Below are positions 39,845-51,169 of a stretch of DNA of 64,000 nucleotides, in pieces (positions within the stretch are counted from its first letter, which is position 1; each line of letters begins with the position of its first letter). Origin of the DNA: Cupriavidus oxalaticus. GTDB taxonomy: Bacteria > Pseudomonadota > Gammaproteobacteria > Burkholderiales > Burkholderiaceae. The DNA is taken from contig NZ_CP038635.1 in assembly GCF_004768545.1 (NCBI RefSeq), forward strand, positions 1,984,001 to 2,048,000. The letters are read 5' to 3'. The translations under genes were made by a program, and so were the position numbers. The notes beneath the pieces were generated by a model that did not search any database, was not told the DNA's origin, and saw only the letters and a program-made list of their open reading frames with translations.

Positions 39845-40471
39845 TCAGCCTGCGGTGCGGGCACGCGCCTCGGCAACGCCGCGGCGCACGCGATTGGTGA
39901 TGGTGTACAGCGACAGCAAGGACAGCGCGAGCCACAGCCACGAAGCGGCACCGCCGAAACCCAGGCCGAGCCCCGCCCACAGCGCGATGGCCCCGACCGC
40001 GAAGGCACGGTCGCTCTTGCCGAGCGGGCCGTCGTAGCGCCGGCTGGCGCCGGCAAGCGGGCCGACCAGGCCGGCGGCCTCGACCATCACCGCCAGCAGC
40101 GCAAAGGTGCCGACCTGCGCCAGCCCGAAGTCCGGCAGCGCCGCCAGCGGCAGGATCAGCGCCAGGTCCGAGACGATGTCACCGAGTTCGTTGAGGTAGG
40201 CACCGAGCGCGCTCTGCTGGCCGTGCTCGCGCGCGAGCATGCCGTCGATGGCATTGAGCGCCATGCGCAGGAACAGCCAGAGGGGAAACAGCAGGAACAG
40301 CGCCGGGCTCTCGCTCACCAGCATGCCGATGGCGGCCAGCACGCCGACCGCGAGGGAACCGGCGGCCGCGGCGACCGTGACCTGGTTGGCGGTGGCGCCG
40401 CGATCGGCCAGGTCCTGCACCACCGGGCGCAGCCATGCCTGGAACCTGGGCTTGAGTTCGTAGAGCGTCAT
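39845..40471 (-). CDS. CDP-alcohol phosphatidyltransferase (YnbA-like)
   Basis: A 208-residue polytopic membrane enzyme that would attach an alcohol head group to a CDP-lipid. The family motif reads NAIDGMLAREHGQQSALGAY then LNELGDIVSD. Compared with the usual D-x2-DG-x2-AR-x8-G-x3-D-x3-D, the first and third Asp are Asn here. This may be a trait of the YnbA subgroup or a change in metal binding. ATG 40471 (MTLYELKPRF) is chosen; it is the first gene of the six-gene lipid operon. The head-group alcohol is unknown. Confidence 0.87.
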   Translation of the reverse strand: MTLYELKPRFQAWLRPVVQDLADRGATANQVTVAAAAGSLAVGVLAAIGMLVSESPALFLLFPLWLFLRMALNAIDGMLAREHGQQSALGAYLNELGDIVSDLALILPLAALPDFGLAQVGTFALLAVMVEAAGLVGPLAGASRRYDGPLGKSDRAFAVGAIALWAGLGLGFGGAASWLWLALSLLSLYTITNRVRRGVAEARARTAG

Positions 40472-40726
40472 CGCGCCGGCCTCCCGCCGAGCTGATGCCG
40501 GAAGCGGCGCCGCTGGCAGGCCGGGAACCCCTTCCGTCTTGTTCTTGTGGCGTTTCTTGTGGCGTTTCGTCGTGACTGCCCGGCCCGCGCTGACGCGACC
40601 CGCCAGCGGTGCCTTTGGCGGCACTCTACAGCCAAGTCCGAGACATTACCAGAAGCGGCTTACGCCCTGTAGTGAAGGATTTCGAATGCGCAGGCTGAGT
40701 GCCATCCGGCCGCGCTCTAGCCACGA

Positions 40727-41797
40727 TCAAGCCGCGGCCAGCGTGCTGCGCACGGCGTCGGTCACCTGCGCCACCACGCCGTCGCGCCAGTCGTCGGCAT
40801 CGCCGTAGAAGGCCTGCCACATCGCCCGGCGCACCAGCGCGCGCTGGTTCTCGTCCGCCTCGGGGTGCTGGTGCAGCCAGTGGTCGCCGCGCAGCGCGTC
40901 CAGCACCTCGCCCACCGGCAGCGTGCCGAACTCCAGCGCGATGCCGGCATAGTCGATCCCCGGCAGCGTCTGCGGCACCGCATGCCAGGCCAGCCCGGTC
41001 AGGTTGGCCGAGGTCGACGAGCCATCATAGATCGACGTCACCCGGCTGCCCCAGATCGCGCGCGTGCGCGTCAGCGACTCGGGCGTGTCCGGGCCCATGT
41101 GGATCGGCTCGCCGTAGCCCCACGGCCCCAGGCCGGTGTGCACGTCGATCCAGCGCAGCGCCCCGCGCCCGGCGCCGAAGCGCGCCAGGATGCGGCACAG
41201 CGTGTAGTTGCTCCAGGTCGCCTTGTTGCCGCCGAAGAACATGCCGTCCGGGTCCTGGTACTGGCCGCCGCTCAGCGCGGCCTGGTACCACGCCATGCCG
41301 CGCTCGGCGACGGTCTTCATCAGCTGCGCCTGGTCGGCGTCCGACGGCGGCCATTGCGCCGGCAGCAGCAGCGGCGCGATCTCCGCATAGGGCCCGTTGT
41401 GCGGCAGCGGCTGCGAGAAATCCATGAAGTTGCGGTTCAGGTCGACGTTGTCTTCGTTGACCCGGCGCAGGTGCGAGAAACCGTAGGGATTGATGGCATG
41501 GACCAGCAGCAGGCTGGTGCCGGCCGCGGCGCAATCGGCCAGCAGCGCGGTGTCGTTCAGCATCGCAATCTGCGCGCCGGAGCCGGCGAAGCCCTCGGCG
41601 CCATGGGTGCCGGACGTCACCATCAGGCACTGCCGCGCACCGGGCGCGCCCACCTGCGCCACGTCGATCGCCAGGTCCTCGCCGGCGCTGCCGCGGCGGG
41701 TCGGATGCGGGAACTGCGCCAGGTCGGCCCCGGCCGCGCGCGCGGCATCGAGGAATTTCTGGCGGGCTTCGGCGTAGCTGCGCGAAAAAGGGCTCAT
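40727..41797 (-). CDS. DUF2817/M14-like zinc carboxypeptidase family protein
   Basis: A 356-residue cytoplasmic protein. VTSGTHGAEGFAGSGAQ contains the HXXE zinc motif, and HAINPYGFSHLRRVNEDNVDLNRNF is the conserved central block. WIDVHTGLGPWG supplies the third zinc His, and IALEFGTLPV the catalytic Glu. This matches DUF2817, distantly related to M14 carboxypeptidases. The substrate is unknown. It stands alone, 255 bp from the lipid operon start. Confidence 0.87.
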   Translation of the reverse strand: MSPFSRSYAEARQKFLDAARAAGADLAQFPHPTRRGSAGEDLAIDVAQVGAPGARQCLMVTSGTHGAEGFAGSGAQIAMLNDTALLADCAAAGTSLLLVHAINPYGFSHLRRVNEDNVDLNRNFMDFSQPLPHNGPYAEIAPLLLPAQWPPSDADQAQLMKTVAERGMAWYQAALSGGQYQDPDGMFFGGNKATWSNYTLCRILARFGAGRGALRWIDVHTGLGPWGYGEPIHMGPDTPESLTRTRAIWGSRVTSIYDGSSTSANLTGLAWHAVPQTLPGIDYAGIALEFGTLPVGEVLDALRGDHWLHQHPEADENQRALVRRAMWQAFYGDADDWRDGVVAQVTDAVRSTLAAA

Positions 41798-41862
41798 GGC
41801 GTCACCGGCGGATGGCGATGCTGGAGATTAGACGCCTTTTCCGCCGGTTCTGCCAGCCGTGG

Positions 41863-42663
41863 CTAGAACAGCGAGCCGTTCGGGTCGGCCGGCGCCGAGT
41901 GTGCCGGGACTGCCGGGCCGGCCGCTTCCGTCCCCGCGCCCCAGATGCCGGGCGAGGTGAAGGCCTGCGGATGCATCTCGATCCCTGCCGCGGCCAGCTG
42001 GCCGGCGGTCAGCACCAGGTGGCGCGCCAGCCAGTCGTGCAGGCCGCGCAGGAAGCGGATGTTGTCGACGCTGTTGGACGCGGCGATCAGGCGCTCCAGC
42101 TTGACGTGGGCGGTATAGACGTCGAGCAGGTTGGTGGCGCGCAGCCGCGGCGGCGTGCTGGGCGCACGCTCGATTGCCAGGATCCGGCGCACCTGCGCGG
42201 TGGCCACGTCGCCGGTGCGCAGGTATTGCTCGTAGACGGGGTCCAGCGCGGGAAAGCGCACGGTGGGCTGCACGCGAGGCACGGCGGCCACTTTTTCCAT
42301 GCGCAGCACGAGGTAGCGGATGGCGGCCAGGCGCTCGGCCGCCGCGGTTTCCGCCGCGCTGCGCCGTCCGCCCCCTCCGCGCCGGGCGCCGGCGGGGACA
42401 GGATCGGGCAAGGCTGTGCGGGGCACCACGTCGCGCTCGGTGTAGTCCGGCACCTGCAGCAGCAACCCGGGATGCGCCACCGCGGCGCGGGCGCAGTCCT
42501 CGCCGAACGGGTACTCGTGCCCGGCGGCGTCGCGCAGGATATAGGCCTGCCCGTGCGGGAAACCGTGGTGCCGGCGGCTGTTGCCGCGCGCCTGGCAGCG
42601 GGTGTCCACGTCGACGAAGTCCTTGCGTACGGGGATCCAGCCCCCGTCGTGTGCCTGGGTCAT
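41863..42663 (-). CDS. Hypothetical protein
   Basis: 266 residues. The N-terminal part (residues 1-65) reads like a small domain (ARGNSRRHHGFPHGQAYIL, DAAGHEYPFGEDCARAA). A low-complexity Gly/Arg linker follows (about 92-102), and then a mostly helical region (110-230) and a Pro/Ala-rich tail. No family or active site is recognised. Codon use matches the neighbours, so it is probably a real gene. Confidence 0.65.
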   Translation of the reverse strand: MTQAHDGGWIPVRKDFVDVDTRCQARGNSRRHHGFPHGQAYILRDAAGHEYPFGEDCARAAVAHPGLLLQVPDYTERDVVPRTALPDPVPAGARRGGGGRRSAAETAAAERLAAIRYLVLRMEKVAAVPRVQPTVRFPALDPVYEQYLRTGDVATAQVRRILAIERAPSTPPRLRATNLLDVYTAHVKLERLIAASNSVDNIRFLRGLHDWLARHLVLTAGQLAAAGIEMHPQAFTSPGIWGAGTEAAGPAVPAHSAPADPNGSLF

Positions 42664-42754
42664 GCGAATGCGTAGCGCCGGTTGGCTGGGTTGGCTGCGG
42701 ACCCGCTATTGTCGCCGATCCGCGCGATCCGCACGATCCGCTGCCGAGCAGGCG

Positions 42755-43585
42755 CTACTTCAGCATGAACGACATCGCCGACAGGCAGTTGAGCATGCGC
42801 ACGGCGGCCTGCACGGAATCGGCGTGGAAGCCCAGGGTCACGCCGTCCAGGCGCTCCAGCGTCGGCCACTGGCAAAACAGGTCGGCATGCGCCGGCGTCA
42901 GGGTCTGCAGCCGGGCACTCACCCGCGCGTCGGCCGGCGTGTCGAGCCGCAGGCATTGCGCCTGTGCCGCGGCGCGCACGCCGTCGGCCGCGGCCGCCTG
43001 GATCGCCTCGCGCGCCGCCGCCGGCGACAGCGTGGTGCCGCTGCCGAAGCCGCCGGCGCGCTTGGTCTCGGCAAAGCGCACCCACGGCATCAGCGGCCGG
43101 GTCTCGTGCACGAAGACATCGTCGCCGCTGGCCATCAGCACCGGCACGCCCAGCTCCCCGGCCATCGCGCCGTAGAGTCCCGCCTCGCCCAGTTCCATGC
43201 CGTTGAGCCAGACCCGGGCAAAGGCGCTGCTGTTGATGGTGTGCGCCAGCACGCCGCGGCTCTGCGCGCGGCCGTGGTAGCCGATCATCAGCACGCCGTC
43301 GGCGCCGTCCTCGATGCCGGCCATCATGCCGAGGTAGCGCGGCTTGCCGAGCACCAGCCGCGCGCGCGGGTCGAGCTGGTCTGGCAACAGGTTGCGGAAG
43401 CCGCCATGCGAGTCGTTGACCAGCACTTCGGTGGCGCCGCCGGCAAAGGCGCCGGCGACGGCGGCATTGGCCTCGGCGGTCATCCAGGCGCGGGCGCGTT
43501 CGTACTCGCCGTTGCCGGGGCGGGTCTGCTCGGCGTGGAAGACGCCGGCGACGCCTTCGATATCGGTGGAAATCAGGATCTTCAT
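42755..43585 (-). CDS. dppA: M55 family D-aminopeptidase DppA-like
   Basis: A 276-residue zinc peptidase of the DppA family, which removes D-amino acids from peptides. The metal ligands can be placed as in the B. subtilis enzyme: Asp8 and Glu10 (STDIEGVAG), His60 (NDSHGG) and His104 (GYHGRA), with His115 (LAHTINSSAF) in the catalytic position. Last gene of the gsi-type operon; start overlaps the preceding stop as TGATG. In other bacteria dppA also sits with peptide ABC transporters. Confidence 0.92.
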   Translation of the reverse strand: MKILISTDIEGVAGVFHAEQTRPGNGEYERARAWMTAEANAAVAGAFAGGATEVLVNDSHGGFRNLLPDQLDPRARLVLGKPRYLGMMAGIEDGADGVLMIGYHGRAQSRGVLAHTINSSAFARVWLNGMELGEAGLYGAMAGELGVPVLMASGDDVFVHETRPLMPWVRFAETKRAGGFGSGTTLSPAAAREAIQAAAADGVRAAAQAQCLRLDTPADARVSARLQTLTPAHADLFCQWPTLERLDGVTLGFHADSVQAAVRMLNCLSAMSFMLK

Positions 43586-44643
43586 CAGGCCGACTGGCGC
43601 AGTTCTGGCATGGCCTCCAGCAAGGCGCGGCGGGCATGGCCGTCGCGGCCCTGCACCGTCGCCGCATGCCAGAGCGCATGGACGATGGCCTGCTCGACAC
43701 TGTCCGCGGCGGCGCGGAACAGCGGGTCGAGCAGCGTTTCGTGGAGCATGGCGACCGATGGCATCGCACGGTCCGCCTGGTGCGGGACGGTATAGGCGGT
43801 CGAGAAGGCCAGCGCGATATCACCCGAGCCATGCCCGAACACCGACCCCGTGCGCGCCAGCCCCGCACCCGCGCGCAGCGACAGCCGGCGCAGCTGGCGC
43901 GCGTCCAGCGGCGCGTCGGTGGCCACGACCATGATGATCGAGCCCTTTTCAGGCTGTGCCCCAGCGTCGGGCTGCGCCAGCCGCTGCACCAGCTGCGGCC
44001 CGAGCAGCTTGCCCGCCAGCGTCAGCGATTCCGGCGTGCCGAAGTTGGCCAGCACCAGCGCGCCGACGCAATAGCCCGACGCGACGCACGACACCATGCG
44101 CGAGGCCGTGCCGATGCCGCCCTTGACGCCGAACGACGACATGCCGCGCCCGGCGCCGATCGCACCCTGCGCCACCTCCTGGCCGGCAGCGGCCAGCGCC
44201 GCGTCATAGTGGCTGCCGTCCACCACCATGCGCTGGATATCGTTCAGGTAGCCGTCATTGCATTCGAACACCAGCGGATTGATGGTCGGCCACGCGCGCC
44301 CGATCTCCGGGTTGGCGGCGACGGCGGCGCGGATCTGCGCCTGCGCCACGGCGCCGACCGAGAAGGTGTTGGTCAACGCGACCGGCGTCTCCAGCACGCC
44401 CAGTTCCTCCACCTGCACCAGCCCCACGCTCTTGCCGAAGCCGTTCAGCACGGTAGCCGCAGCGGGCACCTTGTCGCGATACACATCGCCGCCATGCGGG
44501 CGGATCACGGTGACGCCCGTTTGCACTGCATCCTGCGCCAGCGTGCAGTGGCCCACGGTCACGCCCGGCACGTCGGCGATGCTGTCGCGCGGTCCCGCCG
44601 GCAGATTGCCGATGCGCGGCACGCCCTGCGTCGATGTCTGCAT
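43585..44643 (-). CDS. P1 family (DmpA-type) self-processing aminopeptidase
   Basis: A 352-residue N-terminal nucleophile hydrolase. The expected autocleavage site is Gly234/Ser235 in EKGSIIMVVATDAPLD; Ser235 becomes the nucleophile of the beta chain. N-terminal SIADVPGVTVGHCTL and FGVKGGIGTASR are family hallmarks. Members cleave N-terminal L- or D-amino acids or beta-peptides. ATG 44643 (MQTSTQGVPR) is used. It sits between the permease gsiD (4 bp gap) and dppA. Confidence 0.9.
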   Translation of the reverse strand: MQTSTQGVPRIGNLPAGPRDSIADVPGVTVGHCTLAQDAVQTGVTVIRPHGGDVYRDKVPAAATVLNGFGKSVGLVQVEELGVLETPVALTNTFSVGAVAQAQIRAAVAANPEIGRAWPTINPLVFECNDGYLNDIQRMVVDGSHYDAALAAAGQEVAQGAIGAGRGMSSFGVKGGIGTASRMVSCVASGYCVGALVLANFGTPESLTLAGKLLGPQLVQRLAQPDAGAQPEKGSIIMVVATDAPLDARQLRRLSLRAGAGLARTGSVFGHGSGDIALAFSTAYTVPHQADRAMPSVAMLHETLLDPLFRAAADSVEQAIVHALWHAATVQGRDGHARRALLEAMPELRQSA

Positions 44644-44647
44644 GGCT

Positions 44648-45562
44648 TTAGCGGCGGTCGATCTTGGGATCCAGCGCGTCGCGCAGGCCGTCGCCAAGCA
44701 GGTTGAACGCGAGCACGGTCAGGAAGATCGCCAGGCTCGGGAAGATCGCCACGTGCGGCGCGGTCACCATGTCCGCGCGGGCCTCGTTCAGCATCGCGCC
44801 CCACTCCGGCGTGGGCGGCTGCGCGCCCAGCCCCAGGAACGACAGGCTGGCCGCGGTGATGATCGAGGTGCCGATCCGCATCGAGAAATACACCACGATC
44901 GACGACACCGTGCCCGGCAGGATATGGCGCATCAGGATGGTCCAGTCCGACGCGCCGATGCTGCGTGCGGCCTCGACGTAAGTCAGCCGCTTCAGCATCA
45001 GCGTATTGCCGCGCACCAGCCGCGCGAACGCCGGGATGCTGAAGATCGCCACGGCAAAGATCACGTTGGTCATGCCGTTGCCGAGGATGGCGACGATGCC
45101 GATCGCCAGCAGGATGCCCGGGAAGGCGAACAGCACGTCGGAGATCCGCATCACGATGCGGTCCCACCAGCCCTCGTAGTAGCCGGCCAGCAGGCCCAGC
45201 ACGGTGCCGATCACCGCGCCGATGATCACCGACAGGAAACCCGCTGCCAGCGAGATGCGCGCCCCGGCCAGGATGCGGCTGAAGATATCGCGCCCGAGCG
45301 AATCGACGCCCATCCAGTGCGCAGCCGACGGGCCGGCGTTGAGCGCGTCGTAGTCAAAGAAATTCTCCGGGTCGTATGGCACGATATGCGGCGCCAGGAC
45401 GGCGACCAGCACCAGCAGCAGCACGAACACGCCGGCGCCGAGCGCCAGGTGCTGCTTGCGGAATTTGCGCCAGAACTCGGTCCAGGGCGTGCGCACGGCC
45501 TCCGGCACCGGGGCCGTTGCGGGTGCCGCTTCGCTTGCGGCGGGCGTGGAAAGCTCAGTCAT
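44648..45562 (-). CDS. gsiD: Glutathione/oligopeptide ABC transporter permease GsiD
   Basis: A 304-residue DppC/GsiD-type inner-membrane permease: an N-terminal cytoplasmic tail, a first helix followed by a periplasmic loop ([27 protein letters not shown]), then five helices. The EAA loop is [20 protein letters not shown]. It pairs with the GsiC-type permease, separated by 7 bp. The glutathione name follows from the operon similarity to E. coli iaaA-gsiABCD; other peptides are equally possible. Confidence 0.9.
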   Translation of the reverse strand: MTELSTPAASEAAPATAPVPEAVRTPWTEFWRKFRKQHLALGAGVFVLLLVLVAVLAPHIVPYDPENFFDYDALNAGPSAAHWMGVDSLGRDIFSRILAGARISLAAGFLSVIIGAVIGTVLGLLAGYYEGWWDRIVMRISDVLFAFPGILLAIGIVAILGNGMTNVIFAVAIFSIPAFARLVRGNTLMLKRLTYVEAARSIGASDWTILMRHILPGTVSSIVVYFSMRIGTSIITAASLSFLGLGAQPPTPEWGAMLNEARADMVTAPHVAIFPSLAIFLTVLAFNLLGDGLRDALDPKIDRR

Positions 45563-45569
45563 GCCGGCC

Positions 45570-46490
45570 TCACTTGTAGCGGATGGTGGGATTGATCACG
45601 GTGTAGAGCATGTCCACCACCAGGTTGATCAGGATGAATTCGAGCGAGAACAGCAGCACCTCGGCCTGGATCACCGGGTAGTCGCGCATCTCGACGGCAT
45701 CGACCAGCAGGCGGCCGAGGCCGGGCCAGTTGAACACTTTCTCGACCACGATCGAGCCGCCCAGCAGGAAGCCGAACTGCAGGCCCATCATCGTCACCAC
45801 CGGGATCATCGCGTTGCGCAGGCCATGCTTGGCCACCACCGCCGTCTCGCGCACGCCCTTGGCGCGGGCGGTGCGGATAAAGTCTTCCTGCAGCACCTCG
45901 ACGAACGAGGCGCGGGTAAAGCGCGCCATCACCGCCGCCACCGCGGCGCCGAGCGTGATCGACGGCAGCACGTAGTGTTTCCAGGTGTCGGCGCCGATCG
46001 ACGGCAGCCAGCCCAACTGCACGGAGAACACCTCCATCAGCAGCATGCCGAGCGCAAAGGCCGGGAAGGAGATGCCCGAGACCGCCAGCGTCATGCCCAG
46101 CCGGTCCGGCCAGCGGTTACGCCATACCGCCGAGCCGATGCCGATCACCATGCCGAACACCACCGCCCACGCCATCGACGCCACCGTCAGCAGCAGCGTG
46201 GGCATGAAGCGGTCGCCGATCTCTTCGCTCACCGGGCGCTTGGTGCGCAGCGAATTGCCGAACTCGCCGCGGATCGCATTGGAGAAAAAGTTGACGAACT
46301 GCTCGGGCAGCGGCCGGTCCAGGCCCAGGTCCTTGCGCACCAGCTCGACCGTAGCCGAGTCGGCCTCGGGGCCCGCCGCCAGCCGCGCGGGATCGCCCGG
46401 CAGCAGGTGGACGAACAGGAACACCAGCACTGCCACGATCAGCAGCGTGGGGATCACGCCCAGCACTCGTTTGAGGAAGTAGTTCAGCAT
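45570..46490 (-). CDS. gsiC: Glutathione/oligopeptide ABC transporter permease GsiC
   Basis: A 306-residue DppB/GsiC-type permease. It begins [20 protein letters not shown], has the [10 protein letters not shown] motif after the first helix, and its EAA loop includes [20 protein letters not shown]. It is followed by GsiD and preceded, after a 151-bp gap with a strong hairpin, by the binding-protein gene. Confidence 0.92.
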   Translation of the reverse strand: MLNYFLKRVLGVIPTLLIVAVLVFLFVHLLPGDPARLAAGPEADSATVELVRKDLGLDRPLPEQFVNFFSNAIRGEFGNSLRTKRPVSEEIGDRFMPTLLLTVASMAWAVVFGMVIGIGSAVWRNRWPDRLGMTLAVSGISFPAFALGMLLMEVFSVQLGWLPSIGADTWKHYVLPSITLGAAVAAVMARFTRASFVEVLQEDFIRTARAKGVRETAVVAKHGLRNAMIPVVTMMGLQFGFLLGGSIVVEKVFNWPGLGRLLVDAVEMRDYPVIQAEVLLFSLEFILINLVVDMLYTVINPTIRYK

Positions 46491-46514
46491 TGCACACCAT
46501 GAAGAAAGGCCGCA

Positions 46515-46553
46515 GGCCGCCTGCCTGCGACCCCGCGACGCGGGCAGGCGGCC
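46515..46553. repeat. Intercistronic hairpin between gsiB and gsiC
   Basis: Perfect 11-bp arms GGCCGCCTGCC / GGCAGGCGGCC around a 17-base loop. Such hairpins after a binding-protein gene often protect its mRNA 3' end and raise its level over the permeases; that role is inferred. No T-tract follows. Confidence 0.65.
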
Positions 46554-46641
46554 ACCATCGGCTTACTGCTTTACTGCTAGGTTGGGTGGGTTGTGGCAGA
46601 GCGCGGCTTCGCGGTGCTGCAAGCGCCTGCCCTCACACCCC

Positions 46642-48198
46642 TCACTGCTTGATATCAATCTCATCAAAATTAAACGACCCGTCCGGCATCACATACGCCC
46701 CGGTCAGCCGCTTGCTGCGCGCGAACAGCACCTTCTCCGTCACCAGGAAGGCCCACGGCGCATCCTTCCAGATGCGTTCCTGGGCGTCCTTGTACAGGCG
46801 GGCCTTCTCGCTGCGGTCGGTGGTGCGCAGCGCGCCGGCGATATCCGCATCGACCTGGTCGTTCTTGTAGTAGGCGGTGTTCAGCAGCTTGGGCGGCATC
46901 GACTCGGAAGCCAGCAGCGGACGCAGCGCCCAGTCCGATTCACCGGTCGACGACGACCAGCCCACGTAGTAGATGCGCACGCCGGCGTCTTCCGGCTTCT
47001 GCACGCTCTCGACCTTTTCGACGCGCTGGCCCGCTTCCAGCGCCTGCACCTGCGCCTTGATGCCGACCTGCTGCAGCTGCTGCTGCACGAACTGGATCAC
47101 CTTCTGCGCGGTGGTGTGGTTGTACGCCGACCACAGCGTGGTCTCGAAGCCGTTCGGGTAGCCGGCTTCCTTCAGCAGCGCGCGCGCCTTGGCCGGGTCA
47201 TACGGCCACGGGCCCAGCTTCTCGGCAAAGTCCACGCCCGGGGGCACCACGCCTTCGGCCGGCACGGCATAGCCGGCGAACGCCACCTTGGCGAGTGCGT
47301 CCTTGTTGATGGCGTAGTTGATGGCCTGGCGCACCTTCGGGTCGTTGAACGGCTTGACCGTGGTATTCAGGCTCAGGTAGCGCTGGATGATCGACGGCGA
47401 CGAGATCAGATCGACCTTGGCGCTGCTCTTCAGCACCGCGGCCTGCTCGAACGGGATGCTGAAGGCAAAGTCCGCCTCGCCGGTCTGCATGATGGCGGCG
47501 CGGGTGTTGTTGTCGACCACCGGCTTCCAGGTGATGGAATCGATCTTCGGGTAGCCGGTCTTCCAGTAGCCGGCGAACTTCTTGCCCTTCAGGTGATCGG
47601 GTTGTTTCCATTCGACGAACTCGAACGGGCCGGTGCCGACCGGATGGAAGGCAATTTCCTTGCCGTACTTCTGCAGCGCGGCCGGCGAGATCATCACCGC
47701 CGACGGATGCCCCAGCACGTTGATGAACGGCGAGAACGGCTCCTTCAGCGTGACCTTGACGGTATTGGCATCGACCACGTCGGTCTTGGCGACACGGTTG
47801 AACAGCGTATAGCGCTTGAGCTTGTTGGCCGGGTTGGTGACGCGGTCCAGGTTGGCCTTGACGGCGGCGGCATCGAAGGTAGTGCCGTCGTGGAACTTGA
47901 TGCCCTTCTTCAGCTTGATGGTGTAGACCAGGCCATCCTTGCTGACGTCATAGCTGTCGGCCAGCACGTTGACCAGCTTCATGTCCTTGTCCATGCCGAA
48001 CAGGCCCTGGTAGAAGGACTTGCTGGCTGCCTGCGACAGCGTGTCGTTGGCGTCGTACGGGTCCAGCGTGGTGAAGGTGGAATACACCGCCATCACCGCA
48101 TCCTTGGCCGCGAAGGCCGGCGCGGCGGCCAGCATGCCGAGCGTGCCGGCGGCAAAGGCGCCGGCCATCCATCGGGGCGAAACCATACGTGCAGACAT
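46642..48198 (-). CDS. gsiB: Glutathione/oligopeptide ABC transporter binding protein GsiB
   Basis: A 518-residue periplasmic SBP family 5 protein. The signal peptide ends at AFA (28-30). The start of the mature part ([14 protein letters not shown]) and the [25 protein letters not shown] segment are typical of peptide-binding SBP_bac_5 proteins. It determines the ligand taken up by the GsiABCD importer. Confidence 0.93.
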   Translation of the reverse strand: MSARMVSPRWMAGAFAAGTLGMLAAAPAFAAKDAVMAVYSTFTTLDPYDANDTLSQAASKSFYQGLFGMDKDMKLVNVLADSYDVSKDGLVYTIKLKKGIKFHDGTTFDAAAVKANLDRVTNPANKLKRYTLFNRVAKTDVVDANTVKVTLKEPFSPFINVLGHPSAVMISPAALQKYGKEIAFHPVGTGPFEFVEWKQPDHLKGKKFAGYWKTGYPKIDSITWKPVVDNNTRAAIMQTGEADFAFSIPFEQAAVLKSSAKVDLISSPSIIQRYLSLNTTVKPFNDPKVRQAINYAINKDALAKVAFAGYAVPAEGVVPPGVDFAEKLGPWPYDPAKARALLKEAGYPNGFETTLWSAYNHTTAQKVIQFVQQQLQQVGIKAQVQALEAGQRVEKVESVQKPEDAGVRIYYVGWSSSTGESDWALRPLLASESMPPKLLNTAYYKNDQVDADIAGALRTTDRSEKARLYKDAQERIWKDAPWAFLVTEKVLFARSKRLTGAYVMPDGSFNFDEIDIKQ

Positions 48199-48236
48199 CG
48201 TCGATTCTCCTTGGTAGCTTCGTTATTTCCAGGACT

Positions 48237-50141
<1,905 letters not shown>

Positions 50142-50192
50142 TAGGTACTCCTTGTTTGCTGCGAGTGCTGAGACTTGCCGGTGCGGCGCGGG

Positions 50193-51161
50193 TCAGCCGT
50201 AGATCGAGACGCTGACGGCCTCGCCCACGCGGGCAAAGCCGCGGTACATGCCTTCGGTGTTGAACGGCAGCGTGACGTTGCCGTCGCGGTCTACCGCAAT
50301 CAGGCCGCCGCGGCCTTCGATGGCGACCAGCTTTTCCATCACCACGCGCCGTGCCGATTCCTCCAGCGGCAGGCCGGCATAGCGCATCTGCGCCGAGACA
50401 TCGTGAGCGGCCACGGTGCGGATAAACATCTCGCCGGTGCCGGTGGCCGACACCGCCACCACGTCGTCGGCATAGCAGCCCGCACCGATCACGGGGGTAT
50501 CGCCGACGCGCCCCACCCGCTTGTTGGTCACGCCGCCGGTGGAAGTTGCCGCGGCGAGGTTGCCACGGCTGTCGCATGCCACCGCGCCGACGGTGCCGAA
50601 CTTGCTGTCGGGGTCGATCGGGTCGGCCGGGTTGTTGCGTGCCGCCAGTGCGGCGGCATCATGGTCGAGCAGCGCCATGCCGGCGGCACCGCGGGCGCGC
50701 TGCCATTGCTCATGGCGTGCCTGCGTGAAGTAGTAGTCCTGCTCCACCAGCTCCAGCCCCTGGGCGGCGGCGAATTCTTCGGCGCCTGTGCCGGCAAACA
50801 GCACATGCTCGCTGTGGTCGAGCACCGCGCGCGCCGCCAGCACCGGATTGCGCAGCCGCGTGACGCAGGCGACCGCGCCGGCATCGCGGGTGGCGCCGTC
50901 CATCACGGCCGCGTCGAGTTCATAGGTGCCGGCGTGGGTCAGCACGGCGCCCTTGCCCGCGTTGAACAGCGGACATTCCTCCAGCAGGCGCACGGCTTCG
51001 GTCACCGCGTCGAGCGCGCTGCCGCCGTTGGCCAGGATGCGCTGGCCGGCCCGCAGCACGTGTTCCAGCGCTTCCGTGTATTCGCGTTCGCGCGCGGGAT
51101 CCATCGCCTCGCGGGTGATGGTGCCGGCGCCGCCGTGGATGGCAATGACTGCTTGTTGCAT
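50193..51161 (-). CDS. iaaA: Isoaspartyl peptidase/L-asparaginase (IaaA type)
   Basis: A 322-residue N-terminal nucleophile hydrolase cleaving beta-aspartyl peptides and asparagine. It begins AVIAIHGGAGTI. Autocleavage is expected at Gly189/Thr190 in DSKFGTVGAVA, and the substrate-binding GNLAAATSTGGVTNKRVGRV segment follows. In E. coli iaaA also precedes gsiABCD, which supports both names. ATG 51161 is chosen; it lies 8 bp after the regulator stop. Confidence 0.93.
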   Translation of the reverse strand: MQQAVIAIHGGAGTITREAMDPAREREYTEALEHVLRAGQRILANGGSALDAVTEAVRLLEECPLFNAGKGAVLTHAGTYELDAAVMDGATRDAGAVACVTRLRNPVLAARAVLDHSEHVLFAGTGAEEFAAAQGLELVEQDYYFTQARHEQWQRARGAAGMALLDHDAAALAARNNPADPIDPDSKFGTVGAVACDSRGNLAAATSTGGVTNKRVGRVGDTPVIGAGCYADDVVAVSATGTGEMFIRTVAAHDVSAQMRYAGLPLEESARRVVMEKLVAIEGRGGLIAVDRDGNVTLPFNTEGMYRGFARVGEAVSVSIYG

Positions 51162-51169
51162 GGGATAGC

